NCBI GenBank assembly: GCA_026874595.1
Contig: CM049311.1
Location: 22,686,676-22,750,675, forward strand
Direction: 5' to 3'
Length of the DNA stretch: 64,000 bases
Source of the DNA: Sipunculus nudus
Lineage: Eukaryota > Annelida > Sipuncula > Golfingiida > Sipunculidae
Position numbers and translations under genes: made by a program. Positions 13,041 to 24,970 of this stretch are shown here, piece by piece. Within the stretch, counting starts at the first letter, position 1. The number at the start of each line of letters is the position of its first letter. The notes beneath the pieces were generated by a model that ran no database searches, was not told the DNA's origin, and worked only from the letters and a program-made list of their open reading frames with translations.

Positions 13041-13795
13041 ATGCTTCAGTCTGACAAACCACCGCAGGATAACTCCATTGTTCATTTCAGCGGGGGAAAA
13101 GGTCATTACTCTGCAAACATAAACCCAGAGTGTAAACTACTCCTGCAAGAATGGACTCGTCTGTTTTTGCATGCAGGACTCCTATATCAACGCTGCAATA
13201 TTGCAGACAAGGTCAGATATCAGTCGCTACTGCCAAAGTGTATGCGCAAGAAAGCTCTCATTGGACTTCACGACGAGAATGGTCATTTCGGTTTCGATCG
13301 ATTGATTGATTTAGTTCGGTCCCGGTTCTACTGGCCTGGTTTGACCAAAGATGACGATTTGGTCTGCGTCGATTACCTGACTTTGGGGAAATCGAAAGGC
13401 GGTTATGGTAATGTTTTAGTAATAACGGACCAATTCACAGATACGCTATTGTCGTTCCTTCCAGAAACCCAACCGCTGAGACGACTGTTCGTGTACTATT
13501 TGATAAATTCCAGGTGCATTATGGTTTTTAGCGAGATTACATAGCGACCTGGGTAGAAATTCGGAATCGGAAATTATCAGGAATCTTTGTAAAAGCTGTG
13601 AAATCAAGAAAAGTCCAACTACTGCATATCATCCTTGAGCTAATGGTCTCTGTAAACGTTTCAACCAAAATCTTCTTCAGATGCTTGGCACACTCTATAA
13701 AGATAAAAAAGTCAGATTGGAAAACATACGTTCCGAGTTTGGTACACGCTTATAATGCCACGAAAGACGAAAGTACTGTATTTTCGCCTTTTTAA
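13041..13795 (+). pseudogene. gypsy integrase fragment
   Basis: ORF 13,041-13,544 contains a zinc-binding-like stretch (ALIGLHDENGHFGFDRL, then RSRFYWPGL), where both His of the H2C2 motif are visible. It jumps directly to VCVDYLTLGKSKGGYGNVL and VITDQFT of the catalytic core, so the second half of the zinc domain is deleted. The next pieces are out of frame: HSDLGRNFESEI near 13,540-13,575, then SDWKTYVPSLVHAYNATKDE to 13,795, the conserved stretch after the last catalytic Glu. Identification by motif order is strong; the gene is broken. Confidence 0.85.
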
Positions 13796-14029
13796 TGTTT
13801 TGCAGACACCCATCACTACAAGTGGATGTAGCGTTAGGAATACTATCCGAATAAGAGAAAGAACGAAGCCCTTCTGAGTTCGTCCGTAACTTCCAGAACA
13901 AGATGTTGTCTGCGTAAGGCATTGCCCGCACTAAATCGGAGAAGACAGCAAAGAAATCAAAAGAATGATTGGATCTAAATGTACGCGAATCGTTATTACA
14001 CCCCGGAGATCGGATTTTAGTTTAAAATG

Positions 14030-14870
14030 TCGCCTTTAAAAGGAAGCACAAACTGGCTGATCACTGGGAGAAAAATGTGTACATCGTTGAGGCTCACCCG
14101 AACGAAGAAATACCTGTATATGTAGTCTCCAAGGAAGATGGTAAACATCAGAAAAATACTAGGAATATGTTGCTCTCTTTGACCAGTATCCCTCTAATAA
14201 CAATAAGTGAGGAAACTGAGCAGAGAGAATGCGGCCGTAAACCAACTCGCCCTAGAACTTGTTTCTGGAGAGGTTCTTCCTCTGAAGAGTCTGACAAATC
14301 CGATCAGGAAAATGAATATGAACTGCAGGCGATACTGTTGGATCAATCTACACCGGATTTCGTGCCTTCTCATACAATACAAGCGACATCTGAGCCAATC
14401 TTTACAGAAGGAACACAAGATGAGTGGGCACTTGAAAACCGCAGAAACGTTGCATTAAGTGTTCCTGATGGGTCTAATGATGCCAACAACGAGAGCGATT
14501 CTGCACCAAGATATTTTGACAAAGGTACTCATTTTATAGATGATGACATTTACCAGCAAGAAACTAAGCCAGATATCGGTCTCCAGGGCATCCCAGATTA
14601 GCCGGGACCAAACAAAACACCGAATCAAGACGTTTCCGACAATCAGTCTTTTCATGATTACCAAACCATTTCTGGTAGGGGTACACCTACGGGTAAATCC
14701 TTGCGTTCGTGTCTAGCACCCCGTAGGTCAACAAGACAACGTCAGTCTCCACAGAGGTATTAAGATGAGGATTTTAATCCTTCACAAAAATCATCATCCA
14801 CTTTAGTAGATAAGATGCACTTACTCATGCAGGTGAAGGAAAGCTTTCCTTCCGAGATATCTACACTGTC
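14030..14870 (+). pseudogene. gypsy pol C-terminal tail
   Basis: HKLADHWEKNVYIVEAHPNE then IPVYVVSKEDGKHQKNTRNM resembles the integrase C-terminal region of gypsy elements. It is followed by an acidic, low-complexity tail in ORF 14,077-14,601. RRSTRQRQSPQRY near 14,720-14,762 is the typical basic end of such polyproteins. There is no clear 3' LTR downstream before the fold-back element starts at 15,032. Confidence 0.75.
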
Positions 14871-15031
14871 ATAGCTGCTGCCATCGTAGAACTTGTTCGT
14901 AACAGTTGATTTGAAAGTAATGTTTGATGGTATCAGTCATATAGGTGTATGACGTAATGTATTTGAAGTATGGTGATGTATTTTTACACATGTCAATTAA
15001 GGGAGCTAATGATTATGTATTAAACCCGGTT

Positions 15032-16180
15032 AAACCCGCCCCGCTCAGGGCCAAATTATGTACCGGACAAAGAGGCCTGCTAGAGTAGATTCGGAAGCAT
15101 GAAATGCTGGCGAATTTGGATATTACATTTTACTTTTAAAACTAATAAGTAAACAAGCGAATAAGTTATGAAAGTCCAAACATATTTAGAATGATCACTG
15201 CCATTAGTGTGGTAATAAAACAGAGTTAAATATCTAGAATGAGAGCTCCCTTGGTACAGGGTCACACTGTAATCTTGACAGGTATTCACAATTATGGAGG
15301 AAATGGGAAGCATGTAAATAATAACGATTAGAACAATTGCGATTGTCAAAATATCCCACTACATAGATGCACGGTTATTTGAGGCGACCACCAAGAGTGG
15401 TTTGGTAATAAAAACACTCTATTATAAAGGAATTTAGAACTTTAACCTGGAAGATGTTTACTATGTCAAGCCCTGTGGTGTTGGGTTTACATATCATACT
15501 ATATTACATTTAAACATTAAGACTATAATATGCTACTAATATGGAGGGATGACCCTGCTCCCTCACACACACATGCACACAGGCACACACACTATCTCTC
15601 ACTATCGGTACAGGTCTAGGGTCCTTGCAGCAATTACACAAGATTTAAAGCAGGGCTATTGACTATTCTACTCCCTTAACTGGAAACGAATCAATTTATT
15701 GAAAGCATTGGTGTTTAGTGTCCATTTATTATATTATGTTTTCCCATACGAGATATTTTCATGAAAGGTGTAGAATCCTATATAAATCAGACATACTGAC
15801 TTCATGGGAGCAGAAGTTGAAGTATCGTCATCGGAAAGATGGCCAGATATATGTTGGAAAACATTTTGGATTATCATCACACAGGCACGGATAAAAACAC
15901 AAGCTCCTTCCTGGTTGTCAATCGTGCTGTACTGTGTATATGCTATATATCCCACTATCTCTAGGAGACATGGAACACCAAAACTCCGTTCCACTTGAGA
16001 TGACTGGCTTGTTCTTTTTTTTTTTTTTTTGCATCACATTAATTCGTTGCTATCTTCGTGTGTTTTTCTGTTTTCTGTTTAAGTGCGATGCATTTAAATA
16101 TTTGAATCAATTTCGATAATGTGAGTTATATTCTTCTTTGCAAAACCGCTTGTTTAGTTTATTTCAGTGAGACCCCTTTT
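15032..16180 (+). repeat. Left inverted arm of fold-back element
   Basis: The left arm pairs with 18,190-19,261. It carries a (CA)-rich stretch at 15,563-15,592 and a T-run at 16,015-16,030 that is missing from the other arm. Confidence 0.8.
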
Positions 16181-17539
16181 AAAAGAAACTAGCAATTTAC
16201 TGTGCAATGCCCGAACACAACATCCCGTACTGTGGTGTAGGAAAAACACCGAAAATCCGGAGATACGGAAAATCATACAAATCGCGTTACGCTATAAATA
16301 TAATGATTCATTATATATATGGGGTTGTGAATAAATCTTTCGGAACATCGTTCGGAACATGTTTCGGAACAGCGTATAGTCGCATACGGGTGTCGCCCCA
16401 AGCCAGTGCCTAACTTGTTGTCGGGATCTTTGACACATAGTTCCCTACAAATATACCATGTGACATGAGAGACTGATATATATTATGATGTATATTACAT
16501 ATACATATAACAGATATCGTCCATGGGATAGACCTTAGAAGAAAATGCAAAAAAATACCAGTTTTAGTTGTGAAAATAGTAACAATGATGGCCATGACTT
16601 ATACGCAATAAGCATACACACTGAATGAAAAAAATAAAAGTCTTTAAAAGCAAAGAGTTTTACATAAACATTTTTGAAAATGAGATGGCACATGCATGTT
16701 AAAGAAACAAATACCAGTACAAACGTATAAAATTTACATTTTTAAAGGAGTTTTACATTTGAAACAGCAGTAATGAGAAAAAAACCTTGATTTCAAAACA
16801 TTATAAGTCAATATTATTTGTTTACAACTTTGGTGGTGCCACTCCGCACAAATATACACATCACACTTTACCAACCCCAGATAACCAGATAGGGGTCCCG
16901 GAGCAAAACTCTGTCCCACGGTCACGCACTCTTTACCCATTGTACAACGGGGCCAAAGCCAAAAAGAAAAGAGGCACCCGCGGGGGAGCAAAAATTAAAA
17001 TTATTAATTATGCACGTTATACGCAAATATATTGCTAATAAAAGTGGGTGGAATCTCTTCTGTCAAACCCGGATCATATGTATGTCGAAAATCACGGCAA
17101 TCCGTAGGGTGGTATCAGAGGAGATACGGAAAATTACAAAAATCGCCTTACGCTATTAATATATTGATAGCTTTATATTGCATTATCATGAACAATTATA
17201 TGCTTCGGTAATGTACCAGCATTTTCCGTGTAACAAGAGCATTAGTAATTGCGTATTTGGTACTTTGTGTTTAATTTAGGATTAATTCATCTATGCATGA
17301 CTGTTGTAGTGATAATTGTCGGGTTATGTACCAAACTCTCATGTTATGCAATTTTTTAGAATTATTCTATTGCATGAGATTTATTAATGAAATGTGCCCG
17401 CTTTGTCTCGCCTCCTAAAAATAAGATGAAACTAACGGAAATAAATAGGACAGGTCGTAGAAGTGGTTCATTTGCATTTGTAACATCTTCTTACACTGCT
17501 GTTTTCCAGGCTACTTTGTATTACTTTGTTGTTTACCGA

Positions 17540-18175
17540 AGTCTAGATGTCCTCCCATTCTCTATATCCTTCAGGATTTTCTTTAACTCTGAAATCAACG
17601 TGAGAACTCATCATCCTCAGTAGTTTTATCTGGTCACACTTTCTACGGACTCAAACTTCTCACAAATTACTCAATCTGAGATTTTTTTTTCTCGCTAAAA
17701 AACTAGTCATGCTTTTTACGTTTACCGCGAGGGGACCCTACTAGCGATATGTGACATGATACGATTCCGCCAGAATTAACCGTCGAGGCAGCCATTGAGA
17801 CATGTATATCACTGCGCAGATACCTGAGTGTTAGGGTAGGTTTAAAATCAATTGTCTCTATCGGCTGTTTCTGGAATATTATATTTACAGAACCAGTAAG
17901 AATTCTGGGCGTTTACTGAGTGAGATTAAGAAGGTGGTGGCAGCCTGTTTTGCTCGAATACAGTCATAATTTGTACACTTCTACCGCCCTGGAATGAATA
18001 TGTATTCAATATAGTGCCGGGCTGCTAAGGTCGGCTGCACACAGCTAGGAGGTCACATAGTTAACCTTTAAAACTATTCGATTGACTAGGTAAAACTACT
18101 GAGGATGATGAATCTAAACTTCTCACGTTGTTTTCAGTGTTAGAGAAAAATCGTGATGGATATGGGAGGACACCT
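17540..18175. repeat. Nested inverted repeat inside the fold-back element
   Basis: About 17,540-17,640 (GATGTCCTCCCAT to CATCATCCTCAGTAGTTTTA) is inverted at ~18,075-18,175, with ~435 bp between the arms. A direct repeat pair also lies in the centre: GGAGATACGGAAAAT at ~16,259 and GAGATACGGAAAATTAC at ~17,121, both with flanking similarity. Confidence 0.65.
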
Positions 18176-18189
18176 GATTGTTTTAAGTG

Positions 18190-19261
18190 AGATCTCACTG
18201 AAATACACTAATCAAGCGGTTTTGCAAAGAAAAATATAACACACAATACAGAAATTGACTCAAGTATTTAAAAACATCATACCAAACTAGAGGACATGAA
18301 AAAAACACAGGTAGCAAGGAAATCATGTGATGCTAAAGCACTAAGTTAGTCCTCTCAAGTAGAACGGAGATTTGGTGTTCCATGTCTACTAGAGATGGTG
18401 GGATATATAGCATATACGCAGCACGATTGACAACCGAGGAAGGACCTTGTGTTTGTATTTGTGACTGTGTCATGATAATCCAAAATGTTTTGCAACATAT
18501 ATCTGGCCATCTTTCCGATGACGTTACATCAGCTTCTGCTCCCATGAAGTCAGTATGTCTGATTTATATAGGATTCTAAACCTTTAATGAAATAGCTCAT
18601 GTGAGAGGAACATAATATAATGAATGGACACGAAACACCAATGCTTGCAATAAATTCATTCGTTTCCAGTTAAGGGAGTGGAATTAAACAGTAGCCCTGC
18701 TTTATATCTTGTATTATTGCTGCAAGAGAGAGGGTGTGTGTGCGTGTGTGTATGTGTGTGAGAGAGAGCAGGTTATCCCTCTATATTAGTAGCATATTAT
18801 AGTCTTAATGTTTAAATATAATACGGTATGATATGTAAACCCAACACCACAGGGCTTGACACAGTCAACATCGTCCTGGTTAAAGTTCTCCATTTCTTTA
18901 TAATAGAGTGTTATATTACCCATCCACTCTTTGTGGTCGCCTAAAATAACCGTGCATCTATATAGTGGGTTATTTTGACAATCCAAATTGTTCTAATCGT
19001 TATTATCTACATGCTTCCCATTTCCTCCCGACCCTGTACCAAGGGAGCTCTCATTTTAGATATTTAACTCTGTATTATTACCACTCTTTTACCGGTGGTC
19101 ATTCTAAATATGTTTGGACTTTCAAAACTTATAAGATTATTCACTTATTAGTTTTAAAAGTAAAATGTCCTATCAGAATTCGCTAGCATTCCATGCTTCC
19201 GAACCTACTCTAGCAGGCCATTTTTACCGGTACCTAATGTGACCCTGAACGGGGCGGGTTT
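18190..19261 (-). repeat. Right inverted arm of fold-back element
   Basis: The right arm is the reverse complement of 15,032-16,180. The ends AACGGGGCGGGTTT (here) and AAACCCGCCCCGCT (left) match, and the outermost bases define the element limits. Confidence 0.8.
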
Positions 19262-20390
19262 GACACGAGTCTCGTGGGGACCCGCAACCCAGGTGTCCCG
19301 CGTTCAGTGCAGGACGGAGCGGCTGTAGGTTATATGCTAATATGGCCTTTGGTAAAATATGAATAAATTCAGTGGCGGTTTTTGTAAAAAAAAAATGTAC
19401 AATCATCCTTTCCCACGATGCTGAATACATCCTTGAACTTAAAACGTTGAAGATGAGGCGAACACGGGTTGAAAGAAAAATGTGGGATATGTGCGGGTTG
19501 AAAAATGGGCGTAACTGCGGGCCGATGATTGCATTATCTTTGAGAGCGGGTTTAAATTAAGCATATTAACCCTGATTCTATTTATTCAATTACTCAGCAT
19601 AGCTACATGAAAATAAAAGACTGGGCAATTTTAAACAGAGGTGGGTATAATAATATTAAAACAACACCTGTTATTGACATTGAAGGGACCGGACATTTTG
19701 ACGGCAATAAAGAGGTACCCTTAGTAGGCAGATCATATACTTAGGGACCTACTTTAAAGGGACTGCCCGTAAGTAGGAGGTGCCCTAAGTAAAGGACCAC
19801 TGTGCCTGTCTAATAACAACAGGTACTGCAGAAAAATAAGCTATAAAAATTCCACTTTTACTTCAATTGACCAACATGTTGTCTCTTCTTTGTACTTTTT
19901 AACCTGTCTTATCTATATCTGCATCGCATATGTGAGTTTCACTTGATTTATGGGTTTCGGTCTTCAGACCCAAGTTACCCGGATGTGTTGTTTCCATCAT
20001 TTCATTTCCAAAGCTATTTTTCCTGATAATACTATAACTACAATACGTTAACAGTTTACTCTTACATATTCGAAACACACACTAAAGTCCGAAAAGCCAT
20101 ATGAAGTAATTTCTACATTAATAATCTAAATAATTTTTAGATTATAATATATAGAATTGTCGATTTTAATCATATGAAAACATTTAGGTAGTGCAAATAT
20201 AAGATCTATTTTCTAACGCATATTTTCTTTTTGTCCATACTAAGACCCTTCTTTTGATTTTACTTTTTATCCTATATATATCTAGTAGTTAATTCATACA
20301 TGTATACATTTATTTAGTTGATTCGTATTTACATATTTAGTCACTTATTAATAATAATATACAATAGTATGAGTCTTTTTTATCATACAG
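19262..20390. other. Intergenic region upstream of receptor copy 1
   Basis: No gene or signal-peptide exon is seen. Around 19,690-19,800 there are short degenerate repeats of the form TAGGGACCTACTTTAAAGGG and CCTAAGTAAAGGACC. A first exon with a signal peptide would be expected upstream of the FTP exon but could not be identified. Confidence 0.5.
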
Positions 20391-20638
20391 AATCTGGCTG
20401 TATAGACAATGTGGCACTCATAAAGCTAGCTTACCAAAAGAGTACTTTGTATCACGCGGACAAACACTACTACAGCTCCGCCTGGCGGGCAGTGGACGGC
20501 AGAGGCCGTGTTCCTGCGTACCAGAAGAAGGATGTGCTTCTACTGCTGACGGGACAGACAAGGACGCCTGGTGGATGGTAAACCTACAGAGACTCTATGT
20601 CGTCGTCAATATAACAGTCAGTGGTAAAGCAGATAACT
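20391..20638 (+). CDS. Copy 1 exon 1: FTP domain, N-terminal half
   Basis: After the acceptor TATCATACAG, the frame reads NVALIKLAYQKSTLYHADKH and SAWRAVDGR, then must shift to the +2 frame to read CASTADGTDKDAWWMVNLQ and LYVVVNITVSGKADN before the donor GTAAGT. The NVAL-KxAxQSS, AVDG, CxSTxDGTD, WWMVNL order is that of fucolectin/tachylectin-4/pentraxin-1 (FTP) F5/8-C-like lectin domains. The frameshift lies between ~20,497 and 20,530 and is equivalent to one missing base. The Cys-Cys pair that usually follows the RGD/RAD motif is not encoded, so classical fucose binding is doubtful. The exon ends in phase 1. Confidence 0.75.
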
Positions 20639-21200
20639 GTAAGTTTTTTTTGTTCCACTTAGCGCGGCTCAAAAAATCATATTTTAGTGGAGGCAAATAC
20701 GTTTTATTTATGAGACATTTATTTTTTACACTATTCTAAAAGAACAATTATAAAATTTTATGGTTTGAAAAAAAAACTCTTACAGCAATTTTTATTATAT
20801 TGAAATAAATTGAAATATCGATTGGCCTAAAACATTGGCGTTTACAGTTTTTGATATCGGTCTACATATGATCAACGCTATGAAATATTTTATAGAACGT
20901 AGAACGTACAGTATTGCAGGTAATATTTTTCTTATTTGAATTTCTCTTTCATTGTTGTATTATCAAAAGGTATCAATTATTTCTCATTAATTTTATTATA
21001 TTATATATACAATGTTAAAAAATCAAAGCGAAACCCTCTATTTACAGAAAATTCTCTGGTTTTTTTTCGAAGATAATATAGTGGTGCCTAATAAAATTCC
21101 AATTTTACATTCAACATCCACATGAATATACATATGAAAACATTAACCATTATGGGCTTGTCAATCATTTCTTTACATCAACAGCATTAATATTTTACAG

Positions 21201-21442
21201 TTGAACGCTTGAGAGATTTCTACATCCGTGTCGGTCACAGCAGCAATGTAACACAGCATGCCTACTGTGCATACAAATCAGGTTTGGTAAAACTACGCGT
21301 AAGTGAAACGTTCAGTTGTAACAGTACATTAGTAGGTAGCTGGGTCAGTATACAGAGGACTAACGATAAAGGGTCTACCGATCAAGGGGTCAGGGACGGC
21401 TGCAGCTGTGTGAGGTCAAGGTATACGGCTACGAGAAAAGAA
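21201..21442 (+). CDS. Copy 1 exon 2: FTP domain, C-terminal half
   Basis: The acceptor is TATTTTACAG. The frame reads ERLRDFYIRVGHSSNVTQHA, then YCAYKSGLV and GSWVSIQRTND, as in the second half of FTP domains. The expected closing motif LQLCEVKVYGYEKR is present only in the +2 frame, so one base is missing between ~21,365 and 21,402. The exon is 242 nt long. A restored 243 nt would give the phase-1/phase-1 symmetry of the family, an independent sign that exactly one base is lost. NVT is a potential N-glycosylation site. The donor GTACGT is acceptable. Confidence 0.75.
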
Positions 21443-21757
21443 GTACGTTCTTTCATTCTAACGTTCATGTAAGCCAACCAAAATACACAATATGCGATAG
21501 AATAAAGCGTGATGTTATATATATTTAGATCAGATATTATAGCAGTTGTTTATTGCAGTAAACCATTAGATTTATATATATATATATATATATTTCTGAT
21601 AATAATTATTATTATTATTGCGTTCAAATCATGTAAACATAAGAAAATTTATATAGGAGAGAAGCATTTAAGGTGTCCTGTGTTACAAGATTATGTTCGT
21701 ATAAGTTTCTCTTCTTTTCTTAACCTCGGGAATGAAAGATTTTTGCGACTTTCAACT

Positions 21758-21893
21758 TGTGGACACCGTGAGTTTGGACTCACCTGTCAGAACATCTGCC
21801 ATTGTGCCAACAACTGGGACTGTGACAAGGAGACAGGAGAGTGTCCAGAGGGAGCCTGTGATGAGGGTTATGGCGGCTACGCTTGCAGCATTA
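21758..21893 (+). CDS. Copy 1 exon 3: EGF-like (MEGF/laminin type) repeat
   Basis: The frame reads CGHREFGLTCQNICHCANNW, DCDKETGECPEGACDEGYGG, YAC. The eight cysteines have the C-x8-C-x3-C-x1-C spacing of the EGF repeats in MEGF10/11-like and SREC-like receptors. The start given is the first Cys codon; the true acceptor upstream is unclear because no good pyrimidine-AG precedes it at the expected phase. At the end, the family donor GT (seen in copy 2 at 51,827) is AT here (21,894-21,895, ATAAGAAAA), which would block normal splicing. Confidence 0.7.
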
Positions 21894-22236
21894 ATAAGAA
21901 AATGAATCATAGGACCCTCACTAATGTTCGCTCACTACTATGTTGAGGGAGAGAGAGAGAGTATGAGAGAGAGATTTGTATAACAAGAATCATAATATAA
22001 TATATCATAACTGACAGTAATCACAAATATTGGAATATATGTTCTTTCTTAAAAAAAATATTACGATTGGTATCGATAAAACACTTTGTCCTCGACATTA
22101 AAATATTTCATAAGATGAAAATATTAGACATTCCTATAATTATAAGTTGGGTTAATTAAATTTATCACTTTACGATCTGAAGTTACTTAAAATATATGTA
22201 GATCATGTATTTATTGTATTACATGTCTATTTGCAG

Positions 22237-22587
22237 AGTTGCCAAAACTTTACTGGCGAAACGAAAACACAGCGACGCCGGTGGATAACACAAACCATGT
22301 ACGGATCATCTTCTATCAGTTTAAGAAAGGCCCTTATGCCTACCTTGACTCGGGTGAAGGTCCGGTGAAAGAATACAGCGTAGACGTAAAGGCAGACGGG
22401 TCAAATGATTGGGCTGCCATGGCAACGTTTAGACATGATGATACGAAGGACAGGCTGGATGTAACTGTCACTGGTCTGAAGTACTACCGGAGAAACACCA
22501 TGAGGGTAGTTCCCTGGTATCAACGAGGTGATGTCAGACTTAGGGGAAGAGGAGAAGGTACATTTACCATGAGAACAGACTGTGGAA
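22237..22587 (+). CDS. Copy 1 exon 4: fibronectin type III domain 1
   Basis: 117 codons between acceptor TTGCAG and donor GTAAGT, phase 1 to phase 1. It begins LPKLYWRNENTAT, continues with EGPVKEYSVDVKADGSNDW, WAAMATFRHDDT, VTVTGLKYYRRNTMRVVPWY and ends TMRTDCG. The Trp in the B strand, the GPVxxYxV C strand and the TGLKxxxxYxxRVxP E-F strands define FN3. This exon is uninterrupted and close to its counterpart at 52,230-52,578. Confidence 0.85.
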
Positions 22588-23031
22588 GTAAGTGTATCGC
22601 TTTACTGAAATATACAATGAATTGGTTAATTACTTTGAGTCATTTCCATTTGACGAGCCCAAATTTTGCCTGATCATCTTAGATTCTTCAAATTTTCCAC
22701 CTATTAAAAGCCTTCTACTCCTAACTCAGTACTCAACTATTACTATTCAATCTTTATATTTGTTTCACTGTTACAATCTCAACCTTTCTCTTATCTTTAA
22801 AGTTTTCTATTTTAATGTGTCAATCACTGGCCAAATAAATCAGTCGTGTGTAAACAAAAATAATCCATAAACTACCTATGTACTATTACGAAAGCACTTT
22901 CGAGTGAGTTTATGCTCAAATGTAGAGTTGTTTTAATGATCTTCACTTTTAAATGACCGTCATTGACTGTCAGGCACGCTGCATTATACTAAACGATATA
23001 CTAAACCCCTGTCATATTCATTTTCTTTTAG

Positions 23032-23108
23032 GGCCAGAAAAGCCCTCGATTACAGAAATAACAGCAGAGAGGGTAACAGGAGGAGTAAATATGATCGTCA
23101 GGTTCAAG
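23032..23108 (+). CDS. Copy 1 exon 5: FN3 domain 2, first strands
   Basis: 77 nt between TTCTTTTAG and GTAATAT, encoding PEKPSITEITAERVTGGVNM then IVRFK, the A and B strands of an FN3 domain. Phase 1 in, phase 0 out. The 77-nt length is conserved in copy 2 at 53,005-53,081. A phase-0 intron inside FN3 is common. Confidence 0.8.
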
Positions 23109-23230
23109 GTAATATGAAATTTTATGTACAGAGTATGCAGCACTCTATTTTTTATCATGATAAATCGTAAGAAAAGAGTGTCCATGACATGTGATACTCT
23201 GCGAAATCAGACACACCATAAGGATCACAG

Positions 23231-23262
<32 letters not shown>

Positions 23263-23939
23263 AATATCACAGTAAGCTTATTTAGATTTACAGTAAGGTT
23301 TGTCTGATCCAATAAACATATAAATTTTCTACATATTCCTAACATATAAAGTCCGTTATCGTATTTTTAAATCTTTTATCGCCTGCCATTCAAATATCTT
23401 TTGGCAGCAATTCGTCCTTTTATTGCAAGACGACCCATGCTGAATTGTGTCCGAATCATTCAACCATCCCACTGTACTGTTTGGGAAACAATCCACTTTC
23501 TGTGGATAGTAAAATAAACTCCAAGTTAAGTCGAACAAACCATTCAAGGTTTTAGGGAATATATGCATCATAAGGGTTAGAACATAACTTATCCTGTGCC
23601 AAAGCTTCATTTGTTCTTGTGGCAATGAGAACCTTATTCATGCCACTCATCGCTCTCCAGACTCAGGCAATGTGTAAAGCAGTCATGATGCCATACGGTT
23701 GATCTCTCGGATTCCCCAACATCAGGACCACACCATTGACGACCACACAAGATAGCATCATTCGAGGTGAATAGGACAAATTGAAAGAGACTGAAAGCTA
23801 CATAGATTAAGGTTTATTCTCCGGAAAACGCAATATAACTTTACAATGCAATCACTTATTAGTCAATAAAAACGCATAAATATATTAGAGCACCTGAAAA
23901 ATTGGCCGAAACACATAACTCCTTGTACCACGTCGGTAA

Positions 23940-24970
23940 GCTTCCGTTTATCTCCCTATGCTACCTCGGCCTCCGTCGATCTCATTCTGTCACCTCAGTC
24001 AGCTTCCATCAATCCCTTCTGTCAATTCAGTAAGAATCCATCGATCTCCTTCCACCACCACAGTCGGCTTCAATAAAACTCCTAGTGCCACCTCAGTCAG
24101 TTTCCGTCGATATGCTTCTGTCTACTCAGTCAACTTCCGTCAATCTCCTTCTGCCATCTAAATTAGCTACAGTTGATCTCGTTCTACCAACTCAGTCAGC
24201 TCCCATCGATCTCCTACAGCACCTCAGTTTCCGTCGATTTACTGCCACCTCAGTCAGCTTCCATCGATCTCCCTCTAGTTCTCTGTTAGCTTTCGGGGGG
24301 TCTCCTTCTGCCACCTCGGTCAGCTCCAATCGATATTTTACTGCACCTAAGTCAGCTTCAGTCAGTCTCCTTCTGCCACCCCGGTCAGCTTCATTCGATC
24401 TCTTTATGCTACCTCGGCTATCCTCGATTTCATTCTCTTGCCGCAATCAGTTTCCACCGACCTCCTTCTGCCACCTCAGTCAGCTTTTATTTATCTCCGT
24501 CTACAACCTTATTAAATTTCCACCGATCTCCTTCTGCACCTTAGTCGGTTTCCACCGATTTCCTTCTCCCCCACAGTCAGTTTCAATCAACATCGCTTTT
24601 CCAACTCTGTCAGCTTCAATCGATCTCTTTCAGCCACCTCAGCTCTCATCGATCTTCACCTTTCACCTCAGTTAGGTTCCATTCTCCTCCTTCTACACTT
24701 CAGTCAATTTCTATCCATCTCTCTTGTCCAGCTCAGCCAGCATTCATCATTCTCTTTTTGTCATCTCAACTTTTCATCTATCTCTTGTTGCTACCACAGT
24801 TCGCTTCATTCGATCTCTTTCTGCCACCTCAACCATCTTCCGTGGGTCTCCTTCTGTCACCTCAGTCAGTTTCCACTGATCTACTTCTACCACCAATCTC
24901 AACTTCCATCGATATCATTTTGTCACCATATTCCGCTTCTATCAATCTATTTCTGCAACCTCACTCAGCT
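23940..24970. repeat. 33-bp minisatellite with long open frames
   Basis: A degenerate repeat of the form CCTTCTGCCACCTCAGTCAG plus TTCCATCGATCT recurs with a period near 33 bp. The translated register is clearest at 24,790-24,960: LPPQPSSVGLL, LSPQSVSTDLL, LPPISTSIDII, LSPYSASINLF, 11 residues each. The open frame of 196 codons at 24,085-24,675 is a consequence of the multiple-of-three period. There is no start context or domain, so I do not call it a gene. Confidence 0.8.

Larger units (their letters stand above)
12589..14870 (+). mobile_element. Ty3/gypsy retrotransposon pol remnant
   Basis: Pieces of one gypsy polyprotein lie in the right order on the plus strand: the RNase H end (12,741-13,034), the integrase zinc-binding region and a shortened core (13,041-13,795), then the integrase C-terminal and pol tail (from ~14,030). 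Frameshifts, in-frame stops and an internal deletion break it, and I see no reverse transcriptase core or clear LTRs. It is a dead fragment. Confidence 0.85.
15032..19261. mobile_element. Large fold-back element with ~1.1-kb inverted arms
   Basis: Sequence from AAACCCGCCCCG at 15,032 inward reappears inverted, ending at 19,261. The match includes the block with the dinucleotide microsatellite and the ATATATGTTGGAAAACATTT-type region. The arms run ~15,032-16,180 and ~18,190-19,261 and are diverged by substitutions and small indels. The ~2.0-kb centre has no recognisable transposase or other protein. This fits a non-autonomous fold-back DNA transposon or an inverted duplication. No target-site duplication could be established by eye. 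Confidence 0.8.

Noticed and set aside
15032-19261. Maverick/Polinton or other large autonomous transposon
   Set aside because: The inverted arms are long enough, but the ~2-kb centre contains no polymerase, integrase, ATPase or capsid-like sequence.
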